This document shows positions 23,860 through 32,431 of a stretch of 39,164 nucleotides of DNA, in pieces (within the stretch, counting starts at the first letter, position 1; every line of letters starts with the position of its first letter). Location: the NCBI GenBank assembly GCA_013426805.1, contig JACDZG010000065.1:1-39164 (forward strand), in the 5' to 3' direction. The position numbers were made by a program, and so were the translations under genes. The notes under the pieces are model-generated. The model ran no database searches, was not told where the DNA came from, and worked only from the letters and a program-made list of their open reading frames with translations. This DNA comes from Chromatiaceae bacterium (GTDB taxonomy: Bacteria; Pseudomonadota; Gammaproteobacteria; Chromatiales; Chromatiaceae).

Positions 23860-24837
23860 ATGGACGACCTGACTCCCTCCGATCTAAAAACCATTCTTCA
23901 CTCAAAACGTGCCAACCTCTATTACTTGGAACAATGCCGGGTTCTGGTCAACGGCGGTCGGGTCGAATATGTGACAGACGAGGGAAAGCGTTCTCTCTAC
24001 TGGAACATTCCCATCGCCAATACCACCTGCATCCTACTCGGCACAGGCACTTCCATCACACAGGCGGCCATGCGCGAGCTTGCCAAGGCCGGTGTCCTGG
24101 TGGGCTTTAGCGGCGGCGGCGGCACACCCCTGTTCAGTGCCACCGAGCGCGATACCGATATCCTGTGGTTCTCGCCTCAGAGTGAGTACCGCCCGACTGA
24201 GTACCTTCAGGCGTGGGTGCGCTTCTGGTTCGACGACACACGCCGCCTCGCCGCGGCGAAAGCGATCCAGCGGGCGCGCCTCACCCGGATCCGTGACCAC
24301 TGGATAAAAGACCGGACGCTGGCCGGCAGCGGCTTTGTGATCGATCCTGGGCGCCTGGAGCCCTTACTCGACCGTTCACTGGAGGGCGTCGACACCGCGG
24401 TCGATGTCACCGCCCTGCTGACCGAAGAAGCGCGTTTGACCAAACAACTCTTCAAGCTTGCGGTTCAGGCGGTCGGCTACGGCGATTTCGTACGCGCCAA
24501 GCGCGGCACCGGCACCGATCCGGCCAATCGCTTTCTCGATCATGGCAACTATCTGGCCTATGGACTCGCGGCCACCGCCACTTGGGTGCTCGGCCTGCCG
24601 CATGGCTTGGCGGTACTGCACGGCAAGACGCGGCGCGGCGGTCTGGTGTTCGATACCGCGGACCTGATCAAAGACGCAACCATCCTGCCCCAGGCGTTCA
24701 TTTCCGCCATGAACGGGGACGATGAGCAGACCTTCCGCCGCTCCTGCATCGAGTCCCTCACCCGGACCGAGGCACTCGATTTCATGATCGACTCCCTGAA
24801 ACAAATCGCCGACGCGCTGGGGAACGCCGCGACATGA
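23860..24837 (+). CDS. cas1: CRISPR-associated integrase Cas1, subtype I-F
   Basis: A 325-residue Cas1f, the integrase that inserts new spacers at the leader end of the array together with the Cas2 domain of Cas2-3. The metal-binding residues are all present at E190, H254 and D268 (LTEEARLTK, AVLHGK, DTADLIKD), the same numbers as I recall for the Pseudomonas enzyme. The I-F-type N-terminus ILHSKRANLYYLEQCRV is present. It overlaps cas2-3 by 4 nt (ATGA). Confidence 0.97.
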   Translation: MDDLTPSDLKTILHSKRANLYYLEQCRVLVNGGRVEYVTDEGKRSLYWNIPIANTTCILLGTGTSITQAAMRELAKAGVLVGFSGGGGTPLFSATERDTDILWFSPQSEYRPTEYLQAWVRFWFDDTRRLAAAKAIQRARLTRIRDHWIKDRTLAGSGFVIDPGRLEPLLDRSLEGVDTAVDVTALLTEEARLTKQLFKLAVQAVGYGDFVRAKRGTGTDPANRFLDHGNYLAYGLAATATWVLGLPHGLAVLHGKTRRGGLVFDTADLIKDATILPQAFISAMNGDDEQTFRRSCIESLTRTEALDFMIDSLKQIADALGNAAT

Positions 24838-27800
24838 ACGTCATGCTGATCTCCCAGTGCAGTAAGAACGCGCTCACCGAGACACGCCGTATCCTCGACA
24901 ATTTCGCCGAGCGGCGTGGCGAGCGCAGTTGGCAGACCGCGATCACCAGGCAAGGGCTGGAGACTCTGCATCGGCTGCTGCGCAAAACCGCCCGCAAGAA
25001 CACGGCGGTGGCCTGTCTCTGGATTCGCGGAAAGGACCACAGCGAACTGATCTGGGTGGTCGGCGATAACCGCCGTTTCAACGCGGAGGGCGGCACCCCC
25101 ACCAACACCACACAGCGGGACGTGCTGCGCGCCGGCGACGAGGACGACTGGCACCATGCCGAAGATATCCGTTTGCTTGCCGCGCTCGCCGCCCTGTTTC
25201 ATGACCTGGGTAAAGCGAATCAAGCCTTCCAGAAGAAACTCACGAACACCAAACCGATGGCCGACGCGTACCGCCATGAATGGATTTCACTGCGCCTGTT
25301 CGAAGCGTTTGTCGGGCAGGACGAGGACCGCCAATGGCTGCAACGGCTGGTCGAATTGCCTGACCTTCCCGCCGTGGATTGGCAGGCTCGGCTACTGCGC
25401 GACGACTTGGGCCAGAAACCATCAACGCCACTGGCAAAACTGAAACCCCTGGCGCAGGCGGTGGGCTGGCTGATTCTTACCCATCACCGGATGCCCACCA
25501 ACCCGGAATACAACGCGGGCCTGAAAGAAGACCGACTGAAAAAAATCCAGGCACAGGTCAACGCCGACTGGTGCGGTGCCCGACCGGGCCTGACCCCCAA
25601 AGAAAAAGCCGCGTGCTGGACCTTTCGCGACGGTCTCCCCTTCGCCAGCCGTCACTGGTGCGCCCGCGTCAGCCGAATTTCCCAGTCCATGCTCTCCCGC
25701 CCTGCCCTGTTGGCCGATTCATGGCTGGATAATCCGTATGTAATGCACTTGTCGCGCCTGGCTCTGATGCTGGCGGATCATTACTACTCCAGCCAACCCT
25801 CGGATGCACGCTACGGGGATGCGGCATTCCCCCTGTACGCCAATACCGACAGGGACACCGGGCGTCTCAAGCAGCGCCTGGACGAACACCTGATCGGTGT
25901 GGAGGTCAACGCCTCCCGCATCGTGCGCAGTTTGCCTCGCGTGGAACAGCAACTGGCACGCATCGCGCGTCACAAGGGGTTTCGGCAACGCGCTCAGGAT
26001 GCACGGTTCCGCTGGCAGGATCGCGCCTTTGACTTGGCCATGAGCCTGCAACCGCGCGGCGCAAGGCAGGGGTTCTTTGGGGTCAACATGGCTTCGACCG
26101 GCTGCGGCAAGACGCTGGCCAACGGCCGGATACTCTACGCGCTGTCGCACCCCCAACTCGGCGCCCGGTTCAGCATCGCCCTGGGTCTACGCACCCTGAC
26201 CCTGCAAACCGGCGATGCCTACCGCGAACGCCTGGGCCTTGGGTCCGAGGATATGGCGGTCCTCGTCGGCGGCGGCGCCATCCGCGAGCTGCACGAACAC
26301 CACCGGGAACTGGAGCAATCCGGCTCCGAATCCAGCGCCGGCTTGCTGCCGGAACAGGGCTACGTCCACTTTGAAGGCAGCCTGGAAGACGGCCCACTCA
26401 ACCGCTGGCTGGATAAGAGTCCCGATGCGCAACGGCTGCTCAATGCGCCCATCCTCATCTGCACCATCGACCATCTGATGCCGGCCACCGAGGGCACCCG
26501 CGGCGGACGGCAAATCGCCCCGATGCTGCGCCTGATGAGCAGCGACTTGGTGCTCGACGAACCGGACGACTTTGGTCTTGAGGATCTACCCGCGCTCACC
26601 CGCCTGGTGCATTGGGCCGGCCTGCTCGGCAGCCGGGTCATCTTGTCTTCCGCGACCCTGCCGCCTGCCTTGATCCAGGGATTGTTTCAGGCCTATCGGG
26701 AGGGCCGGCGGATCTACCAAAACAACCGCGGTGAACCCGGACAGGCACTGTCGATCTGCTGCGCCTGGTTCGACGAGTTCGCCGCCGATGCCGCAGACCA
26801 CGCGACGGACGCGAGTTTCGCGACAGCCCATCACACCTTTGTCGATCGACGGCTGGAGAAACTGGCAAAGGCCGAGCGCCGCCGCCAGGCCGTCATCTAC
26901 CCCCTTTCCATCGCCATCGGTCAGCCGCGCGAGGCCATCTGTCAGGCCCTGGCCCTATCCCTACGCGATCAAATCACCGCACTGCACACCGCCCACCATC
27001 GGCCGGACCCGCAGACGGGCAAGCGCGTCAGTTTTGGGCTGATCCGCATGGCGAACATCGACCCGCTGGTCCTGACCGCTCAAGCCCTCTGTGCCTTGGA
27101 CCCACCCGCGGGTCAACGCATCCACCTGTGCGTCTATCACTCTCAGCACCCGCTGCTGGTGCGCTCCGGCATCGAGCGTCGACTCGATCGGCTGCTCAAC
27201 CGCAAGGACCCGGACGCCATCTTTCAGGACCCGGACCTGCGCGGGTGGCTGCACGATCACCCCGAACCGGATCAGGTCTTCGTCGTCATCGCCACCGCCG
27301 TGGCCGAGGTGGGGCGGGATCACGACTATGACTGGGCCATCGTCGAGCCTTCGTCGATGCGCTCGATCATCCAACTTGCCGGCCGGGTGCGTCGGCATCG
27401 GGCTGGCCCTTGCACAACGCCCAACATCCACCTGCTGGACACCAATTGTCGGCACCTGGAAAAGGGCGGCCGGGAACCCGCCTATTGCCGTCCCGGCTAC
27501 GAGAGTGCCGGGTTTCCACTTGATCGGCACGGCCTCGCCGACTTGCTGACCGAGGCCCAACTGGCCGCCATCGACGCTTCACCGCGCATCCGCGAACGCA
27601 CGCCGCTGCGGCCCCGCGAGAACCTGGCGGACCTGGAACATGCCTGCCTGCGCGCACTGATGCTGGGTGACCACGGGGACGGCGAGCAACAGGTCAACCC
27701 GGTGCATCTCTGGTGGAGCACCCGCGCCGCGCTCAGCGGCGAACTCCAGCGGGCTGCTCCCTTTCGCAACGATCCCCAGGGTCGTCAGCGTTACGTCCTG

Positions 27801-28082
27801 TTGCCCGACGATGACGGCGAGATCGATTTCAGGCAGATCCAGGACGACGGCTCAACCAAATCGGTCAACAACTTAAAACACGATCTCGTCCTCCAGCCAA
27901 ACCCGCGCTGCAACTTCTGGGGCGAGCCTGATTACAGCGCCGCCCTGGAGTCCCTCGCCGAGGCCCTGGGCCTGGAGACCGCCGCCTGCGCGCGAAAATT
28001 CGGCACCGTGGACCTGCCCGAAAAGGGCTGTGACCGGGGCTGGTTTTACCATCAGGCGCTCGGCTTCAGCCGCTTTAAATAA
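24834..28082 (+). CDS. cas3: Cas2-3 fusion: adaptation subunit plus helicase-nuclease, subtype I-F
   Basis: A 1082-residue fusion typical of subtype I-F. Residues 1-95 are the Cas2 domain (MNVMLISQCSKNALTETRRILDNF). The HD nuclease follows with ALFHDLGKAN (HD at 123-124). The superfamily 2 helicase has Walker A ASTGCGKTLANG (about 421), the DEAD-like box VLDEPDDF, SSATLP, and AGRVRRHR motif VI. It degrades target DNA after the Csy complex binds, and with Cas1 it takes part in spacer capture. The gene is intact at full family length. The gap after its stop separates it from the Csy operon. Confidence 0.97.
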   Translation: MNVMLISQCSKNALTETRRILDNFAERRGERSWQTAITRQGLETLHRLLRKTARKNTAVACLWIRGKDHSELIWVVGDNRRFNAEGGTPTNTTQRDVLRAGDEDDWHHAEDIRLLAALAALFHDLGKANQAFQKKLTNTKPMADAYRHEWISLRLFEAFVGQDEDRQWLQRLVELPDLPAVDWQARLLRDDLGQKPSTPLAKLKPLAQAVGWLILTHHRMPTNPEYNAGLKEDRLKKIQAQVNADWCGARPGLTPKEKAACWTFRDGLPFASRHWCARVSRISQSMLSRPALLADSWLDNPYVMHLSRLALMLADHYYSSQPSDARYGDAAFPLYANTDRDTGRLKQRLDEHLIGVEVNASRIVRSLPRVEQQLARIARHKGFRQRAQDARFRWQDRAFDLAMSLQPRGARQGFFGVNMASTGCGKTLANGRILYALSHPQLGARFSIALGLRTLTLQTGDAYRERLGLGSEDMAVLVGGGAIRELHEHHRELEQSGSESSAGLLPEQGYVHFEGSLEDGPLNRWLDKSPDAQRLLNAPILICTIDHLMPATEGTRGGRQIAPMLRLMSSDLVLDEPDDFGLEDLPALTRLVHWAGLLGSRVILSSATLPPALIQGLFQAYREGRRIYQNNRGEPGQALSICCAWFDEFAADAADHATDASFATAHHTFVDRRLEKLAKAERRRQAVIYPLSIAIGQPREAICQALALSLRDQITALHTAHHRPDPQTGKRVSFGLIRMANIDPLVLTAQALCALDPPAGQRIHLCVYHSQHPLLVRSGIERRLDRLLNRKDPDAIFQDPDLRGWLHDHPEPDQVFVVIATAVAEVGRDHDYDWAIVEPSSMRSIIQLAGRVRRHRAGPCTTPNIHLLDTNCRHLEKGGREPAYCRPGYESAGFPLDRHGLADLLTEAQLAAIDASPRIRERTPLRPRENLADLEHACLRALMLGDHGDGEQQVNPVHLWWSTRAALSGELQRAAPFRNDPQGRQRYVLLPDDDGEIDFRQIQDDGSTKSVNNLKHDLVLQPNPRCNFWGEPDYSAALESLAEALGLETAACARKFGTVDLPEKGCDRGWFYHQALGFSRFK

Positions 28083-28084
28083 CC

Positions 28085-28105
28085 CGCTGCCGCCTCAGCG
28101 GCAGG
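28085..28105. terminator. Hairpin after cas2-3, possibly a third decayed CRISPR-like repeat
   Basis: CTGCCGC/GCGGCAG forms a perfect 7-bp stem with a 4-nt loop, 5 nt after the cas2-3 stop. There is no T run. Read on the minus strand from 28109 it begins GTTGCCTGCCGC, close to a I-F repeat start, and it lies 35 nt beyond the CRISPR-like unit at 28145-28250. It may be a terminator, a relic repeat, or both. Confidence 0.45.
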
Positions 28106-28144
28106 CAACGAACCGACCAGGAATGCGCGTTGCCTCGGTGTTGC

Positions 28145-28250
28145 CTGCAATGCTGCCTATCCGGCAGTTAACACTAAGTCTGACGTTAAAACAGTCAGTT
28201 AAATTTTCTAAGCTGCCTCTTCTTCCTGACCCATTGATCCGGCAGTGCGT
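28145..28250 (-). ncRNA. CRISPR-like single-spacer RNA (CreR-type candidate)
   Basis: Read on the minus strand. Pseudo-repeat A (28250-28205) has 5' part CACTGCC and 3' part AGGCAGCTTAGAAA, both identical to the array repeat, but with a 23-nt loop instead of 5. A 32-nt pseudo-spacer follows (28204-28173), exactly the I-F spacer length. Pseudo-repeat B (28172-28145) begins GTTAACTGCCGGATAGGCAGC, with stem CTGCC/GGCAG and a 5-nt loop GGATA, and then decays. Cleavage by Cas6f after each GGCAG would give an 8-nt handle CTTAGAAA, the 32-nt guide and a 20-nt stem-loop: a normal 60-nt I-F crRNA. An extended -10 like TGGCATACT (minus strand, 28262-28254) lies just upstream. The guide matches a site before csy1. 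Expression is inferred. Confidence 0.8.
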
Positions 28251-28284
28251 CTAAGTATGCCACTACCGCGACACAGGACTCTCC

Positions 28285-28313
28285 TTGACTTCTCAGGAAA
28301 ACTGGATTAATTT
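28285..28313 (+). promoter_or_regulatory. Predicted promoter of the csy operon
   Basis: -35 TTGACT (28285-28290), 17-nt spacer, -10 TAATTT (28308-28313); transcription should start near 28320. This leaves a 5' untranslated region of about 54 nt with GGAG before the csy1 ATG. Strong -35, moderate -10. The CRISPR-like target site starts right at the predicted start of transcription. Confidence 0.6.
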
Positions 28314-28318
28314 CCTTA

Positions 28319-28352
28319 TGTCTGATGTTTTTAAAAACTGTCAGATAAATGG
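28319..28352 (-). promoter_or_regulatory. Predicted target site of the CRISPR-like RNA, upstream of csy1
   Basis: Minus strand: PAM CC at 28352-28351, then a protospacer running 28350 to 28319. Against the 32-nt pseudo-spacer it is identical at 1-5 (ATTTA), 7-11 (CTGAC), 13-17 (GTTTT) and 19, mismatched at 6, 12 and 18, and largely unpaired beyond. Binding would cover the start of csy transcription, 22 nt from the csy1 ATG. The site is also an imperfect dyad, TCTGA...GTTTTTAAAAAC...TCAGA, so a protein operator is the alternative reading. Confidence 0.75.
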
Positions 28353-28373
28353 AAACTTTTTTGCGGAGATCAT

Positions 28374-29678
28374 ATGGTCATGCCTTCGCCCCTTCCGCCG
28401 GACGCACCCCGCATCCGGGCCGTCATCGACGGATTCCTGCAAGAACGGCTCAAAACCAAACTGGACGCCTGCAAAGACGACGACAAGCGTCAAGCCTTGC
28501 TGGAAAGCCACCAACCCAAGACTTGGATCGCAGATGCCGCCCACCGTGTAAGCCATCTCCAGCAAGTTAGCCACGGGCTGAAATACACCCATCCAGACGC
28601 TCGGGGCACCAGCCTCAGCAGTCAAGGCAACTCCGTGGCCGGGGACGCTCTAGTTGGCACGCACACTTTGAACAGCAACGGCATCCCCGATGTGACGGGC
28701 AATGCTGCAGACTTAGACGTGCACAAATTCCTGCGCCTGGAAGTGGACGGCAAGACCCTGCTGACCCGTGCCATCGAAGCCGATCCGGCTCTAGCGGCAG
28801 CGCTGACGGACGATGTCGAACAGGCCCAATCCTGGATGGCCGCCTTCGCCGGACTCGCCGCCCCCAGGGGCGATCCGACCTCACACGCACTCGCCAAGCA
28901 GTTGTACTGGCCCTTGGACGACGGCTACCACCTGTTATCCCCCCTGTTTCCTACTAGCCTGGTGCACCGCGTCTGGACCACCATCCGGGACGACCGGTTC
29001 TCCGACACGGCCAAAGCGGCCCGCGAGGCCCGGCGCAACAAACAGCCGTACCCCCACGGTTTCCGCGAATACCCCGACTTCGCGGTGCAAAATTTCGGCG
29101 GTACCAAGCCGCAGAACATCAGCCAGCTCAACAGTGAACGCTACGGCGAGAACTATCTGCTCGCCTCCGTACCGCCCAGTTGGCACAGCGATCCGGTTCA
29201 ACCGCCGCTCAACGTGGAGACCGTCTTCGGTCGCTGGTTCGGCGGCCGGCCGCACGTGTATCAACTCACCACGATCCTCGGCAAGTTCCTGAGCAGCGTG
29301 CAGGATGCGAGCAGGAATAACTGGGGTATCCGCAACAAACGCGCCGAACTGGTCGACCTGATCCGCGATGAACTGGTGCAGTTCGCCGCTGAACTGCACG
29401 ACCTGCCCCCCGGCTGGAGCAGCCACGCGGACTGCCGTCTGAACCTCGAAGAGCGCTATTGGCTCGACCCGCGGCGCAGCCTGGAGGACGCGGCATTCGC
29501 CGCCGGACGCGCGTCGGCCGAGTGGCGTGACGCCATCTGCGGCCGCTTCGCCAACTGGCTCAATGCCCGCCTGAACACCGATCAGACCCCCATGGGCGAC
29601 CCAGAGCACCAGGAGTGGCGCACCGTCCTGGACGGCAAACTGCGTATGTTGCGCGAGGAGTTGGACCTTGATGACTGA
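28374..29678 (+). CDS. csy1: Csy1/Cas8f, large subunit of the I-F Csy complex
   Basis: A 434-residue Cas8f1, the subunit that with Cas5f binds the crRNA 5' handle and recognises the CC PAM. It begins MVMPSPLPPDAPRIRAVIDGFL. The family blocks KTWIADAAHRVSHLQQVSHGLKY-type, QNFGGTKPQNISQLNSER and a C-terminal helical bundle are present. Length is normal. ATG 28374 has GGAG 6 nt upstream. It is the first gene of the csy1-csy2-csy3-cas6f operon and overlaps csy2 by 8 nt. Expression is probably controlled from the site at 28319-28352. Confidence 0.96.
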   Translation: MVMPSPLPPDAPRIRAVIDGFLQERLKTKLDACKDDDKRQALLESHQPKTWIADAAHRVSHLQQVSHGLKYTHPDARGTSLSSQGNSVAGDALVGTHTLNSNGIPDVTGNAADLDVHKFLRLEVDGKTLLTRAIEADPALAAALTDDVEQAQSWMAAFAGLAAPRGDPTSHALAKQLYWPLDDGYHLLSPLFPTSLVHRVWTTIRDDRFSDTAKAAREARRNKQPYPHGFREYPDFAVQNFGGTKPQNISQLNSERYGENYLLASVPPSWHSDPVQPPLNVETVFGRWFGGRPHVYQLTTILGKFLSSVQDASRNNWGIRNKRAELVDLIRDELVQFAAELHDLPPGWSSHADCRLNLEERYWLDPRRSLEDAAFAAGRASAEWRDAICGRFANWLNARLNTDQTPMGDPEHQEWRTVLDGKLRMLREELDLDD

Positions 29679-30657
29679 CACCGCCGCTGTCTTGCTGCTC
29701 CCGCGCGTGCGGGTGCAGAACGCCAATGCCGTCTCCGGACCGCTGACCTGGGGCTTCCCGGCCCCTACCGCCTTTACCGGTTTCGCGCACGCACTGGAGC
29801 GCCGGCTGCGCGACCGGTTTGCAGTCGCCTTCGGCGGCGTCGGCATCGTCTGCCACCGCTTCGAACCGCAGGTCTTCAGCCCCCCAGGGCGCCGCAATCA
29901 GGTGCTGCGCCTGACCCGCAACCCGGTCTATGCCGGCTGGAAGAAATTCGAGGACAAACCGGCCGCCATCGTCGAGGAAGGCCGCACCCATCTGGAAGTC
30001 AGCCTGCTGATTCAAGTGCGCACCGACCTGGATCCAGACGACCGGGACGACCTGATGCTCGCCTTGCCCACCGCGGTGCATTCCATGCGGCTGGCCGGCG
30101 GCAGCATCCTGCCCGGGTATGAGCAACGCCATGAACCTGTCTGGATCGACTGGTTCGACGCCGCCAAGGACAACGCGGAAGCATTCCGCAAGTTGCGCCG
30201 CCGCCTGCTGCCCGGCTTCGCCCTGGTGCAACGCGCAGACCTCCTGGCGGAACGCTTGGCCGAAATGCGCTTGGATCACAGCGACGCCACCGCCCTGGAT
30301 GCCTTGCTGGACCTCTCCCGGCTCAACATCGAGCCGACCGCGCACAATCCCGATAAGCCGGAAGCGGTGGAATGGCAGGTCCGTAAGCGCCCCGGCTGGC
30401 TGGTTCCCCTGCCGGTCAGCTATGCCGCCCTGTCGCCCCTCTACCCACCGGGCGAGGTACGCAATACCCGCGACGACGCCACCCCCTTCTGCTTTGTCGA
30501 ATGCCTCTATTCGCTGGGCCAATGGCTGAGCCCGCACCGGATGACCGAACTGAAGCAGATCCTGTGGCAACTGGAGAGCGACCCCGAGGCCGGTCTCTAT
30601 CGCTGCATCAACCGCTATCCCGACACCATTCCAACCGCCATCAACGGCATTGCATAA
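29671..30657 (+). CDS. csy2: Csy2/Cas5f, subunit of the I-F Csy complex
   Basis: A 328-residue Cas5f, which caps the crRNA 5' handle beside Cas8f. Typical are [20 protein letters not shown]-type N-terminus, [16 protein letters not shown], and the C-terminal block [20 protein letters not shown]. It starts inside the end of csy1 (8-nt overlap), with GAGG upstream. A TTG at 29668 is also in frame. Full length. Confidence 0.95.
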   Translation: MTDTAAVLLLPRVRVQNANAVSGPLTWGFPAPTAFTGFAHALERRLRDRFAVAFGGVGIVCHRFEPQVFSPPGRRNQVLRLTRNPVYAGWKKFEDKPAAIVEEGRTHLEVSLLIQVRTDLDPDDRDDLMLALPTAVHSMRLAGGSILPGYEQRHEPVWIDWFDAAKDNAEAFRKLRRRLLPGFALVQRADLLAERLAEMRLDHSDATALDALLDLSRLNIEPTAHNPDKPEAVEWQVRKRPGWLVPLPVSYAALSPLYPPGEVRNTRDDATPFCFVECLYSLGQWLSPHRMTELKQILWQLESDPEAGLYRCINRYPDTIPTAINGIA

Positions 30658-30670
30658 GGAGACCCGCACC

Positions 30671-31729
30671 ATGGCCAAAAAAGCCGAGACCGTACTGAAG
30701 ACCGCGTCCGTCCTCGCCTTCGAGCGCAAGCTGGACCCTTCCGACGCAGTGTTTCACGCCGGTCGCTGGGACGACCGGAAGAACGCCGCCCAGTGGCCCG
30801 CCATCGGGCTGCGCGAGAAATCCGTACGGGGCACCATCTCTCATCGGCTCAAGACCAAAGACCAGCAGGATTCGGCCAAGCTCGATGCCAACATCCAAGA
30901 CCCGAACCTGCAAACAGTCGACGTTTCCACCTTGCCGACTCAATCCGACACCTTGCAGGTGCGCTTTACCCTGCGCGTGCTCGGCGGGGCCGGTGTGCCC
31001 TCCGCCTGTAACAACGCCGATTATCAAGCCAGATTGCGCGATACGGTTGCGCACTATGCCGATGCACCGGGTTTTGCCGAACTGGCAAGGCGTTATGCCC
31101 ATAATCTGGCCAATGGCCGCTTCCTGTGGCGCAACCGCATGGGCGCGGAACAGATCGAGGTACGCATCCGCCATCTGGAGCAGGGCAAGGAGCGTGCGTC
31201 CTGGGCCTTCGATGCCCTTAGCCTGTCCCTGCGCGCCTTCGACGCGCCAGCCCCCATGGATCAGGACCTAAAGGCACTGGCCGCGGTCATCAAGCAAGGA
31301 CTGGCCGGCTCAGCCTATGTCTTACTGGAGGTAACCGCCTATGCCCGCATGGGTGACGGCCAGGAAGTCTATCCGTCGCAGGAACTGATCCTTGATCGCG
31401 GCGACAAGCAGAAGGGTCAGAAAAGCAAGACCCTCTACAGTGTCGGCGGAGTCGCCGCCATGCACAGCCAGAAGATCGGCAACGCCTTGCGCACTATCGA
31501 TACCTGGTATCCGGATGCAGGCGACAACCTGGGACCCATCGCGGTCGAACCCTATGGTTCCGTTACTTCACAAGGCAAGGCGTATCGCCAGCCTGCTCAA
31601 AAGATGGACTTCTACAACCTGCTCGACCGCTGGGTTCTAATAGGTGAGGCGCCACCCCTCGACCAACAGCACTACGTCATGGCCAACCTGATCCGTGGCG
31701 GCGTCTTCGGGGACTCCGAGAAGGGTTGA
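30671..31729 (+). CDS. csy3: Csy3/Cas7f, backbone subunit of the I-F Csy complex
   Basis: A 352-residue Cas7f. Six copies form the backbone along the crRNA guide and flip out every sixth base, which matters for the pseudo-spacer match described for this locus. Family features: [48 protein letters not shown] and [21 protein letters not shown] 30671 is preceded by AAGGAG at 9 nt, which decides the start over the in-frame ATG at 30650. It lies 13 nt after csy2. Confidence 0.96.
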   Translation: MAKKAETVLKTASVLAFERKLDPSDAVFHAGRWDDRKNAAQWPAIGLREKSVRGTISHRLKTKDQQDSAKLDANIQDPNLQTVDVSTLPTQSDTLQVRFTLRVLGGAGVPSACNNADYQARLRDTVAHYADAPGFAELARRYAHNLANGRFLWRNRMGAEQIEVRIRHLEQGKERASWAFDALSLSLRAFDAPAPMDQDLKALAAVIKQGLAGSAYVLLEVTAYARMGDGQEVYPSQELILDRGDKQKGQKSKTLYSVGGVAAMHSQKIGNALRTIDTWYPDAGDNLGPIAVEPYGSVTSQGKAYRQPAQKMDFYNLLDRWVLIGEAPPLDQQHYVMANLIRGGVFGDSEKG

Positions 31730-31732
31730 GCC

Positions 31733-32302
31733 ATGGATCATTACTTGGAGTTACGGCTGGTGCCTGACCCGGAGTTCAAGAGCACGGTACTCATGAATGC
31801 CTTGTTCGCCAAGCTCCATCGCGCCCTCTTTGACCTAAACAGCACCCGGATCGGGATCAGCTTTCCCGGAGTGCAGACCGACCCGAAACACCCTGGTCTC
31901 GGCGACCGCTTGCGACTGCACGGCACCGCCGCCGACCTGCACGGACTGATGGCGCTGGACTGGCTGACCGGCATGAGGGACCACACGGAGCTATATGGGT
32001 CGGCGCCGGTTCCCCGAACGGCCAGCCATCGCGTCGTGAGACGTGTCCAGGTCAAAAGCAGTCCTGAACGGTTGCGCCGCCGTCTGGCAAGACGCAAAGG
32101 CATCACCGACGCAGAAGCATGTCAAGCCATCTCCCAAGACAAGGCGGAACGGTTGGATTTACCGTATGTTACGATCACGAGTCGGAGCACCGGGCAGCGT
32201 TTCCGGCTCTTTATCGAACACCGCCCACCCGGTAGTACAATGATTGACGGCGCGTTCAGCTACTACGGTCTCAGCCCGACCGCCACCGTCCCTTGGTTTT
32301 GA
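31733..32302 (+). CDS. cas6f: Cas6f/Csy4, crRNA-processing endoribonuclease
   Basis: A 189-residue Cas6f, which binds the repeat stem-loop and cuts after GGCAG, leaving the 8-nt handle CTTAGAAA. The catalytic histidine is H29 (AKLHRAL) and the serine is S150 (VTITSRSTGQRF), equivalent to H29/S148 of the Pseudomonas enzyme. It has an Arg-rich helix (RLRRRLARRK, about 113-122) that reads the stem and the standard C-terminus SYYGLSPTATVPWF. It begins 3 nt after csy3 and ends at the array leader. Confidence 0.96.
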   Translation: MDHYLELRLVPDPEFKSTVLMNALFAKLHRALFDLNSTRIGISFPGVQTDPKHPGLGDRLRLHGTAADLHGLMALDWLTGMRDHTELYGSAPVPRTASHRVVRRVQVKSSPERLRRRLARRKGITDAEACQAISQDKAERLDLPYVTITSRSTGQRFRLFIEHRPPGSTMIDGAFSYYGLSPTATVPWF

Positions 32303-32431
32303 CCCTTTTTCTCGGCACAACGGCGCGGCTCTAAGCATCAGGCACTTAGAGCCCGCTCGAAAAATTGGGGGAAACAGCAAGAACTGGCGCAATGCTCTGT
32401 TTAAACAGAGCCTTCCGAGGATCTGCGCCTT
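32303..32431 (+). promoter_or_regulatory. CRISPR leader with two inverted repeats
   Basis: The 129 nt between cas6f and the first repeat are the leader, containing the array promoter and the site read by Cas1-Cas2-3. It includes the T-rich CCCTTTTTCTC after the cas6f stop, an inverted repeat GGCTCTAAG/CTTAGAGCC (32327-32353), CGAAAAATTGGGGGAAA, and a perfect 16-nt palindrome CTCTGTTTAAACAGAG (32395-32410) 21 nt before the first repeat. Leader polarity is supported by the decayed repeat at the far end. Confidence 0.85.

Noticed and set aside
28085-28144. A second CRISPR-like spacer between pseudo-repeat B and the hairpin after cas2-3
   Set aside because: The distance is 35 nt rather than 32, and pseudo-repeat B ends in ATTGCAG rather than CTTAGAAA, so no correct 5' handle would be made.
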